A stretch of 64,000 nucleotides of DNA from G963422745 sp965214285 (GTDB lineage Bacteria > Actinomycetota > Acidimicrobiia > Acidimicrobiales > Aldehydirespiratoraceae). The notes beneath the pieces are model-generated. The model was not told the DNA's origin. It made no database searches and worked only from the letters and a program-made list of their open reading frames with translations. Position 1 is the first letter of the stretch. Each line of letters begins with the position of its first letter. The stretch is taken from positions 806,001 to 870,000 of the forward strand of contig OZ243946.1 of assembly GCA_965214285.1 (NCBI GenBank). Direction: 5' to 3'. Position numbers and translations under genes: made by a program. This document shows, piece by piece, positions 11,219-18,972 of the stretch.

Positions 11219-11962
11219 ATGGCCCTGTTCGACCAGAGCGGGCGCACGGCGCTGATCACCGGGGCCGGCCGAGGCGTGGGCGCGGGCATCGCCGCCGCCC
11301 TCGCCGGACAGGGCGCGCACGTGCTGGTCAACGACATCGACGCCGAGCGGGCCGCCTCCGTCGCCGGCGGGCTCGTCGAGGGCGGGCTGCGCGCCGATCC
11401 GGCCGCCTTCGACGTGACCGACCTCGATGCGGTGCGGGCCTCGCTCGATGGCCGTCGCGTCGACATACTCGTCAACAACGCAGGCAACGCCGGCGCGCAG
11501 GCGATGCGTCCACGGCCGTTCGCCGAGACCGACCCGTCCGAGTGGGCCGCGCCGTTGGCCGTCAACCTCGGCGGCGTGATGAACTGCACCCACGCAGTGC
11601 TCGCCTCGATGATCGAGCGGGGCTGGGGGCGGGTCATCGGCATCGTCTCGGGCGCCGGCACCCAGGGCGTCGGCATCGGCGTGGCTGCCTACTCCGGCGG
11701 CAAGGGCGGCGCCGCGGGCTTCGGGCGGTCGGTCGCCTTGGAGGTGGCGGGCAGCGGCGTCACGGTCAACTCGGTGGCGCTGGGCCTCATGGCCTCCACG
11801 GCAGGGTCGGCGGTCACGTCCCGGCTCGAGCGCCAGGTACCGACGGGACGGCTGGGCACTCCCGCCGATGTCGGCGCCCTGTGCGTCTACCTGGCCTCCG
11901 ACGAGGCGTCGTGGATGACCGCCCAGACGATCCCGCTCGCAGGCGGGGCCATCACTAGCTAG
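11219..11962 (+). CDS. Short-chain dehydrogenase/reductase (SDR)
   Basis: A 247-residue classical SDR. The cofactor motif TGAGRGVGAG, the NNAGNAG stabilising motif and the active-site Tyr and Lys in YSGGK are present, with a Ser in the preceding IVSGAG strand. An acidic residue after the second strand (VNDID) suggests NAD rather than NADP. ATG 11219 is preferred over the open frame's earlier start at 11180, because the SDR fold begins directly (ALFDQSGRTALITG). It probably oxidises an alcohol or a hydroxyacyl-CoA; substrate unknown. It is divergent from the acyl-CoA synthetase and convergent with the sulfatase. Confidence 0.9.
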   Translation: MALFDQSGRTALITGAGRGVGAGIAAALAGQGAHVLVNDIDAERAASVAGGLVEGGLRADPAAFDVTDLDAVRASLDGRRVDILVNNAGNAGAQAMRPRPFAETDPSEWAAPLAVNLGGVMNCTHAVLASMIERGWGRVIGIVSGAGTQGVGIGVAAYSGGKGGAAGFGRSVALEVAGSGVTVNSVALGLMASTAGSAVTSRLERQVPTGRLGTPADVGALCVYLASDEASWMTAQTIPLAGGAITS

Positions 11963-12017
11963 GGAGGAGCAGGGCCGCCGCTGCCTCTGCGTGCAGGACG
12001 ACAGGCTCGTCGTCGGG

Positions 12018-13595
12018 TCAGGCCATGAAGTCCGGGCGGGGCGTCTCGTTGGCGTGGTCCATCATCGACTGCAACAGCCTGCGCCGCAGATGCTGCTCCA
12101 GCTCGGCGCCCTCCCGGCGGCCCCAGAGGTTGTCCATCTCGTGGCGGTCGCGGTCATGCGCGAACAGCTCGCCGTGGTCGGATCCGCGGTACTCGGTGAA
12201 GCGGCCCTCGTCGGTGACGATGGTGCGCATCCGCAGCGGATGGCCCGCGCCGATCGGGTCGTCCTTGTTGTCCTCCTCGATCAGCACGTGATCGCGCACC
12301 GTCGCCGACCCAGACCGCAGCAGCGGCACCAGCGAGCGGCCCTGCATGTCGTGCCACTCGGGCTGCCCGCAGAGCCCCAGGATCGTGTGCGGCAGGTCGA
12401 TGCTGCCCGCCAGCGAGCCCGTCCGCCCCGCGGCGTGCCCCGGCGCCTTGACGGTCAGCGGCACACGGATGTTGCCCGGCACGTGGGTGGCGTGCTTGAG
12501 GATCATGCCGTGGTCGCCGAAGGCGTCGCCGTGGTCGCTGGTGAAGATCACGATCGTGTCCTCGGCCTGGCCGCTGCGGTCCAGCGCAGCGAGGATCTCC
12601 CCGACCGAGTCGTCGATCAGCTCGATCATCCCGTACTGGGCCACGGCGATCCGGCGGAACTGCTCCTCGGTCGGGTTCCAGGTGTCCACCCCCCACTGCG
12701 GCATCCCGATCTCGCGATGGGTGCGCTGGTGGTGGGGCATCGAGCGCTCGTGGGCGTGAAAGAACGACTCGGGCAGCGGGATCTCGGCGGGGTCGTAGCG
12801 GTCCCAGTAGTCGCCGGGCGGCGTGAACGGGTGATGCGGGTCGTTGAAGGAGACCTTGATCAGCCAGGGCGCATCGCCGCGGGACCAGCTCTCGATCCGC
12901 TCGACGGCGCGCATCGCCACGTAGCTGGTCGGGTAGAGCTCGACGGGCACGGCGGTCTGGTAGAGCTGCCGGTAGAAGTCGGCGGCGACCGGGGCGTTGT
13001 CCCAGCCCTTCATGGAGTCCTGGTCGATGCCCGCCTCGATCAGCCACTGCTTGTAGTGGCCGGTGCACTGGTCGCCGTGCCAGACCACCACGTCGGAGTG
13101 CTCGAAGCCGTAGTAGTCGTCGGGCATCTCCGCCCGCCCGCCTTCGTCGAAGCGCCCGATGTGCTCCCAGCCGTCCCAGTCCGGGCGGCTGTCGGCCGTG
13201 GCCAGGGTCTGATGCGACAGGTCGAAGTAGCGCTCGAAGCTCTCGCGGTCCCAGGCCATGGTCTGCAGATGCGACTTGCCGATCATGGCGGTGCGCCAGC
13301 CGCTGCGCAGCAGTTGGCGGGCGAAGGTCATGGCCCCGAAGTCGAGGCTGACGCCGTTCATGCGGCTGCCGTGGGCGGAGGGCATGCGGCCGGTCATGAT
13401 CGTGCTGCGGTTGGGCGTGCAGATCGGGTTGGCCACATAGGCCCGGTCGAACACCATCGACTCGCCCGCCAGTCGGTCGAGGTTCGGGGTGCGGATCACC
13501 TCGTTGCCGGCGAAGCCCAGCAGGTCGGCCTTGTGCTGATCGGTCAGGATCAACAGCACGTTGGGCGCTCGTCGGCAGGCCGGGCTCGGGCTCAC
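12018..13595 (-). CDS. Type I (formylglycine) sulfatase
   Basis: A 525-residue sulfatase of the alkaline phosphatase superfamily, which hydrolyses sulfate esters. The N-terminal strand NVLLILTDQHKAD supplies metal ligands and the sulfatase signature CTPNRSTIMTGR starts at Cys59, the residue converted to formylglycine; FTSDHGDAFGDHG carries further metal ligands. No signal peptide is seen, so it should act in the cytoplasm and would need a formylglycine-generating enzyme encoded elsewhere. It lies 40 bases downstream of the reductive dehalogenase gene on the same strand and is almost certainly in its operon, which suggests an aryl or alkyl sulfate carrying halogen as the pathway substrate. Confidence 0.93.
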   Translation of the reverse strand: MSPSPACRRAPNVLLILTDQHKADLLGFAGNEVIRTPNLDRLAGESMVFDRAYVANPICTPNRSTIMTGRMPSAHGSRMNGVSLDFGAMTFARQLLRSGWRTAMIGKSHLQTMAWDRESFERYFDLSHQTLATADSRPDWDGWEHIGRFDEGGRAEMPDDYYGFEHSDVVVWHGDQCTGHYKQWLIEAGIDQDSMKGWDNAPVAADFYRQLYQTAVPVELYPTSYVAMRAVERIESWSRGDAPWLIKVSFNDPHHPFTPPGDYWDRYDPAEIPLPESFFHAHERSMPHHQRTHREIGMPQWGVDTWNPTEEQFRRIAVAQYGMIELIDDSVGEILAALDRSGQAEDTIVIFTSDHGDAFGDHGMILKHATHVPGNIRVPLTVKAPGHAAGRTGSLAGSIDLPHTILGLCGQPEWHDMQGRSLVPLLRSGSATVRDHVLIEEDNKDDPIGAGHPLRMRTIVTDEGRFTEYRGSDHGELFAHDRDRHEMDNLWGRREGAELEQHLRRRLLQSMMDHANETPRPDFMA

Positions 13596-13635
13596 GGGAC
13601 GACCGCCGCGCCGGGGAATGGGCGATTTGCTCGGC

Positions 13636-16600
13636 TCACAGGTCCACCAGCACCTCTCCGTCGGGCTCGGCGGCCCGTGACTGACACAGGATCATCGCGC
13701 TTTGGCGCTGGGCGTTGGAGAGCACGAAGTCGCGGTGGTCGACGTCGCCTTCGAGCAGGTCGACCTTGCAGACGCCGCAGATGCCGTCGGAGCACTTGAC
13801 GTCCACGTGAACGCCGACGGCGGCAAGGGCGTCGGTGGCGTTGAGATCGGCGGGCACCTTGACCTGGCGCCCGGAGCGGGCCAGGCGCAGCGTGAAGTCG
13901 TGGCACTCGTGCTCGGGCAGCTCGGGAACCGAGAAGTACTCCAGGTGGCAGGCCTCGGGGGGATAGCCGAGCGTCTCGGCGGTCTGCATCACGGCGTCCA
14001 TGTAGGCCCCGGGCCCGCAGGCATAAACCTGGGCGCCGCCGCTCGCCGGGTCGACGCCGACGCTGATGGCGTTGCCCGCGCCGTCGACGCCGCCGCGCCT
14101 GCTGCCGTCGCTGCCGCCGGAGAGCACCTCGGCCAGGTCGCAGCGGGTGCCCTCGTCGGACACGTGCAGGCGCACCCGGTCAGACCAGGCCACGCCGTCG
14201 AGCTCGTCGAGGAAGCCGGCGGTGCTGCGGCTGCTGATCGAGTAGTGCAGCTCGAAGTCCAGGCCCGCGGCGTGCGCCTCGTGCGCCATGGCGATCATCG
14301 GCGTGACGCCGATCCCCCCGGCCATCAGGTAGCTCCGCTGCGCCGTGCGCTGCAGCGGGAAGTGGTTGATCGGCTCGGAGACGAAGATCTTGCGACCCTG
14401 CGAGAAGATGCGGTGCAGCAGCTGCGAGCCGCCCCGCCCGGCGTCCTCGCGCAGCACGCCGATCTCGTAACGCGAGCGGTCGGCCGGGTCGCCGCACAGC
14501 GAGTACTGGCGCAGCAGCCCGGGGGCCACGACGATGTCGAGATGGCTGCCCGCCGTCCAGGCCGGCAGCTCCGAGCCGTCCAGCGAGACCAGCTCGTACT
14601 TCGAGATCGCCTCGGTCATGGCCTGCGTGCGGGCGATACGCACCCGCACCACCGGCGCCTTGGTTTCGATCGTGTACTCATGCACCACGTCGCCTGCGCG
14701 CCCCGCGGCGATGGCGGCCTGGTACTCGCGGGCCGTCACCATCGCCTGGTAGGCCTCGATGCCCCGTTCGCGGTCCGCGGGGAACGGGAACGGCCACGGC
14801 GGCGGGGCCAGCGGCGCCGGGTACACGGCCAGGGTCTGGTCTTCGTAGCGCACCTCGAGATCGGTCTGCAGGTCGCGCTTGTTGACAAGCTCTACGGGCA
14901 CCGGCCGGTAGGCGTCGTCGGCGGTGTCGAGCTTGAGGTCCCACCACCACTTCTTCACCGGATTGAGCCCGCCGTTGCCCGCCTTGTCGTCGAGTGCGGC
15001 GAGCAGCTTGGCGGCCCGAGGGATCTTCATGGCCGCCCAGCGGAACGGTGCCTCGGCGAACAGGCCCTCGAGGTTCCACGGGCAGGTTTTCATGCAGCGC
15101 CCGCACATGGCCCCGCCGGGCGTGGTCAGCCGGTAGGTGAGGCACTTCTGGGAGTCGGACTTGTAGATCTCGTAGCCGTTGAACATCAGCTTCGGCCCGG
15201 CGGTGATCGCCCCGGCCGGGCACTCGCGGGCGCACTTGTTGCACTGCTCGCAGAAGCTCTGCAGCCCGAAGTCGATCGGCTTGTCGTGGCGCAGCGGCAT
15301 GGTGGTGGTGACCACGCCGGACTTGAGGCGAGGCCCCAGATAGGGATTGAGGATCACCTCGCCGATGCGCGACACCTCGCCGAGGCCCGACAGCAGCAGC
15401 AGCGGCGGCTGCAGCACCTCGCCGTCGATGTTGGTGTGGGCCTTGGCCTCGTGGCCGAGGTTGCGCAGGTGCTTGGCGATCACGCCGCCCAGCGTGGCGA
15501 AGCGCAGATAGGCCCGCATCGACTGGGAGACCGAGATCCAGTCGTCGCCCGAGGCGCCCTCCATGGTCTCATATCCCTGGTCGACGATCATCGACACCGC
15601 CTGGTCGTGCGGCGGGTCGATCTCCTCGCCGGTGGCGTCATGGGAGTACCAGGCCCACGCCGGGCAGGCCGAGGCGCCCACGGCGTCCATGCCCAGGAAG
15701 TACGACGCCGCCTTCACGTTCTCGGCGTTGCGCGCGGGGTCGGCGGTGGCCGCTGCCAGCGCCTTTGGCACCGCAGCCGCCGGCTCGTTCTGGAGCAGCA
15801 CGAAGGCGCCGAGCAGGCGACGCTGGGCCCGCGCCGGAGCGGCCTTCATGGCGAAGTAGCCGTTGGTGGCCGCCTCCTGGTTCTTGGGCCCCATGTCGCC
15901 GAACTGGGCGCGGGCGAACATGTCGGCGCGCTTGGGCACCCGGGCGACCCGCTCGTCGTCGATGAAGGTGGTCGGCGAATCGACCCGCTTGAGCTTCTCG
16001 AAGGGGTACTCGCCGTCCACGAAGCGCCGCTTGCGGTAGCGCTTGCCGGCCCGGCCGCTCTTGGCGAGGCCGACGCCGAGCCGCCAGCGCAGCCCATGGG
16101 TGGCCCGCCGCGGCTGATCGGCCAGGGCGACCAGCGGGTCGTCGGCCGCCAGGCGCATCGTGGTGGTGACCACGGCCACGCCGAAGTCGGCGCCCACGTA
16201 GGGATTGACCAGCCGGCCGCCCTCGGCGGTCGCCAGGCCGCAGGCCACGGTCACCTTGTTGAGGTCGACGTCGGCGGAGCAGGCCGTGTGCGCCCGCGCC
16301 TCGAAACCCAGCACCCGCAGGTAGTTGGCCAGCACCACGGCGGTCTCCGATGCCAGCAGCGAGGCCCGCTGGGCCTGGGCGTCGAGGATCCACTCGCTGC
16401 CGGGCTCCTCGGGCGCAGGGTCGCGGGGGTACTCATAGAGCACCGCCAGGGCGTGGCTGTGGCTCGCGATGTCGGTCGGCGGCGCCTCGATCGACTCCTT
16501 GAGGTCCGCCATGATCACGTCGATGCCCGCCGCCAGCGTCTTGGTCTGGGTGTGCAGGAGGCGCTGCGCCAGCGGCTCGATGTCGGGGTTGTGGTGCGGC

Positions 16601-16950
16601 TCGGCGAGGCGGGCGGCGTCGGGCAGCTCGCAGACGGCGGCCATCGAGGCGTCCGCGAAGTAGGCGAACGCCTTGAGGTGCTCGGCCCGCTCGGCGGGAT
16701 CCTCGGGCACTTCTGAGACGACCGGGCTGACCAGCCCGATGCGGATGGCGTCGATCATCGCCTGGTAGTCGCGCATGGCGTTGACGATCGAGACGGGCCG
16801 CTGCGAGTGGTCGAAGCTCAGCGGCTCAGACGCCGGCACGGCGCTGAGGTCGGGCCGCTCGCTGCTGCGCGCCAGCAGCTCCAAGGGATAGGGCCCGAGG
16901 TGCATCGGCCGGGCCTTGGTGGAGAACAGGCGGCGGTGCGCTAGAGCCAC
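13636..16950 (-). CDS. rdhA: Self-sufficient reductive dehalogenase (RdhA-like) fused to FNR/[2Fe-2S] reductase
   Basis: A 1104-residue fusion. Residues about 1-560 form a duplicated cobalamin-binding RdhA-like core in which the segment NPYxG...GVxVVTTTM occurs twice (VNPYVGADFG and LNPYLGPRLK). Two ferredoxin motifs follow: C567-x2-C570-x2-C573-x3-C577P, and C603 with C616-x2-C619-x3-C623P. Residues about 760-1000 are a phthalate-dioxygenase-reductase-type flavin/NAD(P)H module (RQYSLCGDP, GGIGVTPM), and the end is a plant-type [2Fe-2S] domain with C1053, C1058, C1061 and C1089. This is the architecture of catabolic dehalogenases such as BhbA, which removes halogen from halophenols using NADPH. 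No Tat signal is seen, so it is cytoplasmic. GTG 16950 lies in a repeat; ATG 16905 is the alternative start. Confidence 0.88.
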   Translation of the reverse strand: MALAHRRLFSTKARPMHLGPYPLELLARSSERPDLSAVPASEPLSFDHSQRPVSIVNAMRDYQAMIDAIRIGLVSPVVSEVPEDPAERAEHLKAFAYFADASMAAVCELPDAARLAEPHHNPDIEPLAQRLLHTQTKTLAAGIDVIMADLKESIEAPPTDIASHSHALAVLYEYPRDPAPEEPGSEWILDAQAQRASLLASETAVVLANYLRVLGFEARAHTACSADVDLNKVTVACGLATAEGGRLVNPYVGADFGVAVVTTTMRLAADDPLVALADQPRRATHGLRWRLGVGLAKSGRAGKRYRKRRFVDGEYPFEKLKRVDSPTTFIDDERVARVPKRADMFARAQFGDMGPKNQEAATNGYFAMKAAPARAQRRLLGAFVLLQNEPAAAVPKALAAATADPARNAENVKAASYFLGMDAVGASACPAWAWYSHDATGEEIDPPHDQAVSMIVDQGYETMEGASGDDWISVSQSMRAYLRFATLGGVIAKHLRNLGHEAKAHTNIDGEVLQPPLLLLSGLGEVSRIGEVILNPYLGPRLKSGVVTTTMPLRHDKPIDFGLQSFCEQCNKCARECPAGAITAGPKLMFNGYEIYKSDSQKCLTYRLTTPGGAMCGRCMKTCPWNLEGLFAEAPFRWAAMKIPRAAKLLAALDDKAGNGGLNPVKKWWWDLKLDTADDAYRPVPVELVNKRDLQTDLEVRYEDQTLAVYPAPLAPPPWPFPFPADRERGIEAYQAMVTAREYQAAIAAGRAGDVVHEYTIETKAPVVRVRIARTQAMTEAISKYELVSLDGSELPAWTAGSHLDIVVAPGLLRQYSLCGDPADRSRYEIGVLREDAGRGGSQLLHRIFSQGRKIFVSEPINHFPLQRTAQRSYLMAGGIGVTPMIAMAHEAHAAGLDFELHYSISSRSTAGFLDELDGVAWSDRVRLHVSDEGTRCDLAEVLSGGSDGSRRGGVDGAGNAISVGVDPASGGAQVYACGPGAYMDAVMQTAETLGYPPEACHLEYFSVPELPEHECHDFTLRLARSGRQVKVPADLNATDALAAVGVHVDVKCSDGICGVCKVDLLEGDVDHRDFVLSNAQRQSAMILCQSRAAEPDGEVLVDL

Positions 16951-17026
16951 GGGATCCCCCCGGGTGCCGCTAGAGCCACGGGATCCCCCCGGGGGCCGCT
17001 AGAGCCACGGGATCTCCCCGGGGGCG
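16940..17026. repeat. Tandem 29-bp repeat, three copies, from the 3' end of the arylsulfotransferase-like gene
   Basis: Units start at 16940, 16969 and 16998, each reading GCTAGAGCCACGGGAT followed by a C/G-rich run. Read on the minus strand each encodes PGxIPWL followed by a TAG stop. The copy at 16998 is the genuine end of the upstream gene; the other two fill the gap before the dehalogenase start, and the first contains its GTG codon. Confidence 0.95.
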
Positions 17027-18156
17027 TAGTGGAAGGCCCGGAACACCATGTTGACGATGTCGCCGCGCCCGTTGCGCCCGAAGTACGGCGACAGGTACTC
17101 CCAGACCACCTGGCCCTGCGGCGTCACCTGGAAGATGCGGCCCCGCGATCCCTCGCAGATCAGGGTGTTGCCGCCGGCGAGGCGCACCGCGCCCGAGATG
17201 TGGGTGCCGTGGAAGCTGAACTGCGGGCGATCCATGTAGAGCCATTCGATCTCGTCGGTGAGCGGGTTGACCTCGACCACCCGGCTGTAGGGGATCGTGC
17301 CCCAGTGGCGCTTCTGGGTGCCGTTGTCGAACACCAGGATGTTGCCGTTGCCCAGCGGGCGCACGTCGTGCTGGCTGCCGAGCTCGGCGTCGCGCCAGCG
17401 CCAGATCACCTCGCCGGAGGCCTTGTCGATGATGCCGACGGTGCAGGTGCTGCGCATCGAGAAGGCCACCCGGTCTTCGCCGAGCGGGGCGATGCTGTTG
17501 CCGTGCGTCCACTCCCAGCGCGGCTCGCTCTCGGCGAGGATGTCGAGATCCACGTCGAGGTGATCCTGGGCGCGCCAGCGCCAGATCTCGTCGCCGTCGG
17601 CGTCGACCTCGCGGAACACGTCGGCGTACATGGCATCGCCGTTCTCGGCGGCATCCGGTCGGCGATGCCCGCCGCGCACCCGGTCGCGGAACTCGTCGGG
17701 GAGCCGTTCCAGGCTGGCCCACAGGGCGCCGCCGCCCGCGGTGCGCCGGCCGTCGTGGTGATGCCAGCGGTCGCAGTGCCGCCAGACGATCGCGCCGCCC
17801 GGTGTCACCTCGCGCATCTCGCCGCCCTTGAACAGCGGCCAGGTCTCGAAGACTTCCCGGTCGCCGGGCTCGACGATCTTGGCGTTGTAGAACAGGTTGC
17901 CATTCGCCAGCAGGTAGCCGTACATGCCCGGCGGGGCGTCGTGGCGCCACTCGTGGACGACCTCCCCGCACATGTCGATCAGCACCGTGAGGTTGAGCTC
18001 GTTCTGCGGGGAGAACAGCACGTGGCCGGGCTCGGCGAGGCTCGGGTCGTGGGCGGTCACGCCGCTGCGCATCATCCTGCGATGCGTGATCTGGTCGACG
18101 CTCGATTGCGGCTCCGACGCCATGGCTGTGCCCCGCGCATATCCGGACTGAGGCAT
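16999..18156 (-). CDS. Arylsulfotransferase (ASST)-like beta-propeller protein
   Basis: A 385-residue protein with repeated propeller strands typical of the bacterial arylsulfotransferase family (PQQ-like fold): GNLFYNAK, VWRHCDRWHHHD, EWTHGNSI, SQHDVRPLGNGNILVFDNG, FHGTHISGAVRLAGGNTLICEG. The paired His-containing strands HGNS, QHDV and GTHI match where ASST enzymes carry catalytic and sulfuryl-accepting His residues. Family members move sulfate between phenols. No signal peptide is evident, unlike periplasmic ASST, so it may act in the cytoplasm or bind rather than transfer. The start may be ATG 18156 or ATG 18123. It lies directly upstream of the dehalogenase on the same strand, in a putative operon with the sulfatase. 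Confidence 0.8.
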   Translation of the reverse strand: MPQSGYARGTAMASEPQSSVDQITHRRMMRSGVTAHDPSLAEPGHVLFSPQNELNLTVLIDMCGEVVHEWRHDAPPGMYGYLLANGNLFYNAKIVEPGDREVFETWPLFKGGEMREVTPGGAIVWRHCDRWHHHDGRRTAGGGALWASLERLPDEFRDRVRGGHRRPDAAENGDAMYADVFREVDADGDEIWRWRAQDHLDVDLDILAESEPRWEWTHGNSIAPLGEDRVAFSMRSTCTVGIIDKASGEVIWRWRDAELGSQHDVRPLGNGNILVFDNGTQKRHWGTIPYSRVVEVNPLTDEIEWLYMDRPQFSFHGTHISGAVRLAGGNTLICEGSRGRIFQVTPQGQVVWEYLSPYFGRNGRGDIVNMVFRAFHYAPGEIPWL

Positions 18157-18185
18157 TCAGCCTAGCGATCCGGGCGGTGTGGCAC

Positions 18186-18199
18186 AGTAACGTTCGTGA
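18186..18199 (+). promoter_or_regulatory. Shared 14-bp promoter motif, copy 1
   Basis: AGTAACGTTCGTGA lies in the short divergent gap between the ASST-like gene and the MarR gene. The identical 14-mer recurs at 18924-18937, before the transporter binding-protein gene. It contains the palindromic core AACGTT and overlaps the MarR GTG start, so it may be an autoregulatory operator or a common promoter element. Confidence 0.6.
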
Positions 18200-18798
18200 C
18201 GATGGACCAGCGACTCGAAGGCGTTGACGACGGCTGCGACAGCGAGGCCGTCCAACCGCAGGCGGCGACTGCCGAGCACGCCCCGCCGCACCTGAGCGAG
18301 CGCCGCCGGCTCGGCCAGCGCCTGCATGCCTTCTCCAACATGGTGTCGGGCACCTTCTACGAGCGCACCGAGAAGCCCCTCGGGGTGGGCCTGACCGAGT
18401 GGCGGGTGCTGCGCGCGGCGCTGTTCACGCCGGGCGTCTCCCAGAGCGAGGTCGCCTCCGCCCAGGGCCTCAACGTGATGAACGTCAGCCGGGCCGTCGC
18501 CGGGCTTGCGCGCAAGGGCCTGCTCGAAGTCGGCGTGGACCCCAGCGACCGCAGGCGCACCCTGCTCACGCCGACCGAGCTCGGCAGGCAGCTCGGCGCG
18601 GACATCTCGGCTCGCGAGCACGAGATGTACTCCTGGATCTTCGCCGGGCTCTCGCCTGCGGAGGTGGCCCTGATGGACGAGATGATGAGCCGGGTCAACG
18701 CCGTGCTGCGCGCCGGGGGGTTCCCCGACCCGCCGCCGGCGTCGCGTCCCTGGAGCGAGCTGCTGGCACGGAGCTCGTCGTCCGCCGACGACGGCTGA
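18196..18798 (+). CDS. MarR-family transcriptional regulator
   Basis: A 200-residue protein with a winged helix-turn-helix of MarR type: LTEWRVLRAALFTPGVSQSEVA, then the recognition helix region NVMNVSRAVAGLARKGLLEV and the wing DPSDRRRTLLTPTELG. About 45 polar residues precede the fold. GTG 18196 has no obvious ribosome site and ATG 18202 is two codons in. MarR proteins usually repress nearby catabolic genes until a phenolic ligand binds. Here it sits divergent to the arylsulfotransferase/dehalogenase/sulfatase operon and upstream of the importer, and both flanking promoters share a 14-mer, so it is the best candidate for local control. Confidence 0.9.
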   Translation: MTMDQRLEGVDDGCDSEAVQPQAATAEHAPPHLSERRRLGQRLHAFSNMVSGTFYERTEKPLGVGLTEWRVLRAALFTPGVSQSEVASAQGLNVMNVSRAVAGLARKGLLEVGVDPSDRRRTLLTPTELGRQLGADISAREHEMYSWIFAGLSPAEVALMDEMMSRVNAVLRAGGFPDPPPASRPWSELLARSSSSADDG

Positions 18799-18877
18799 GG
18801 CCTGCCGGCGACAGCTGAGGCCCGACGACGCCAGCCCAGCCGGGTCCGGCGAGAACGCCCCGAGGCGAGCGTCGACA

Positions 18878-18893
18878 CGATTGTTGACAATCG
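18878..18893. promoter_or_regulatory. Inverted repeat CGATTGTTGACAATCG, operator candidate
   Basis: Perfect 7-bp arms separated by TG, placed about 80 bases before the transporter binding-protein start. The core ATTGTYGACAAT is found again as a perfect palindrome at 29892-29907 upstream of the alkylsulfatase gene. The size and form fit MarR- or GntR-type operators. Confidence 0.6.
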
Positions 18894-18923
18894 CTCGCAG
18901 GGGTGAGATAGTGACGGCCAACT

Positions 18924-18937
18924 AGTAACGTTCGTGA
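18924..18937 (+). promoter_or_regulatory. Shared 14-bp promoter motif, copy 2
   Basis: AGTAACGTTCGTGA, identical to 18186-18199, lies 36 bases before the ATG of the binding-protein gene. Because the two copies precede two different genes, they are more likely a regulatory element than chance. Confidence 0.6.
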
Positions 18938-18972
18938 AAATCTCGCGGACCATGACTGAGGGGAACAGAACC

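Noticed and set aside
13702..16716. A 1004-codon open frame on the plus strand across the dehalogenase gene
   Set aside because: It is antisense to a gene with clear Fe-S and flavin motifs, and its translation is low-complexity His/Gly/Val typical of GC-rich shadows.
13636..16950. Epoxyqueuosine reductase (QueG), which shares the corrinoid/[4Fe-4S] core
   Set aside because: Length, duplicated N-terminal core and the fused flavin/[2Fe-2S] reductase fit catabolic reductive dehalogenases instead.
16951..16998. Cobalamin riboswitch upstream of the dehalogenase
   Set aside because: The gap is only two repeat units and has no room or conserved boxes for a riboswitch.
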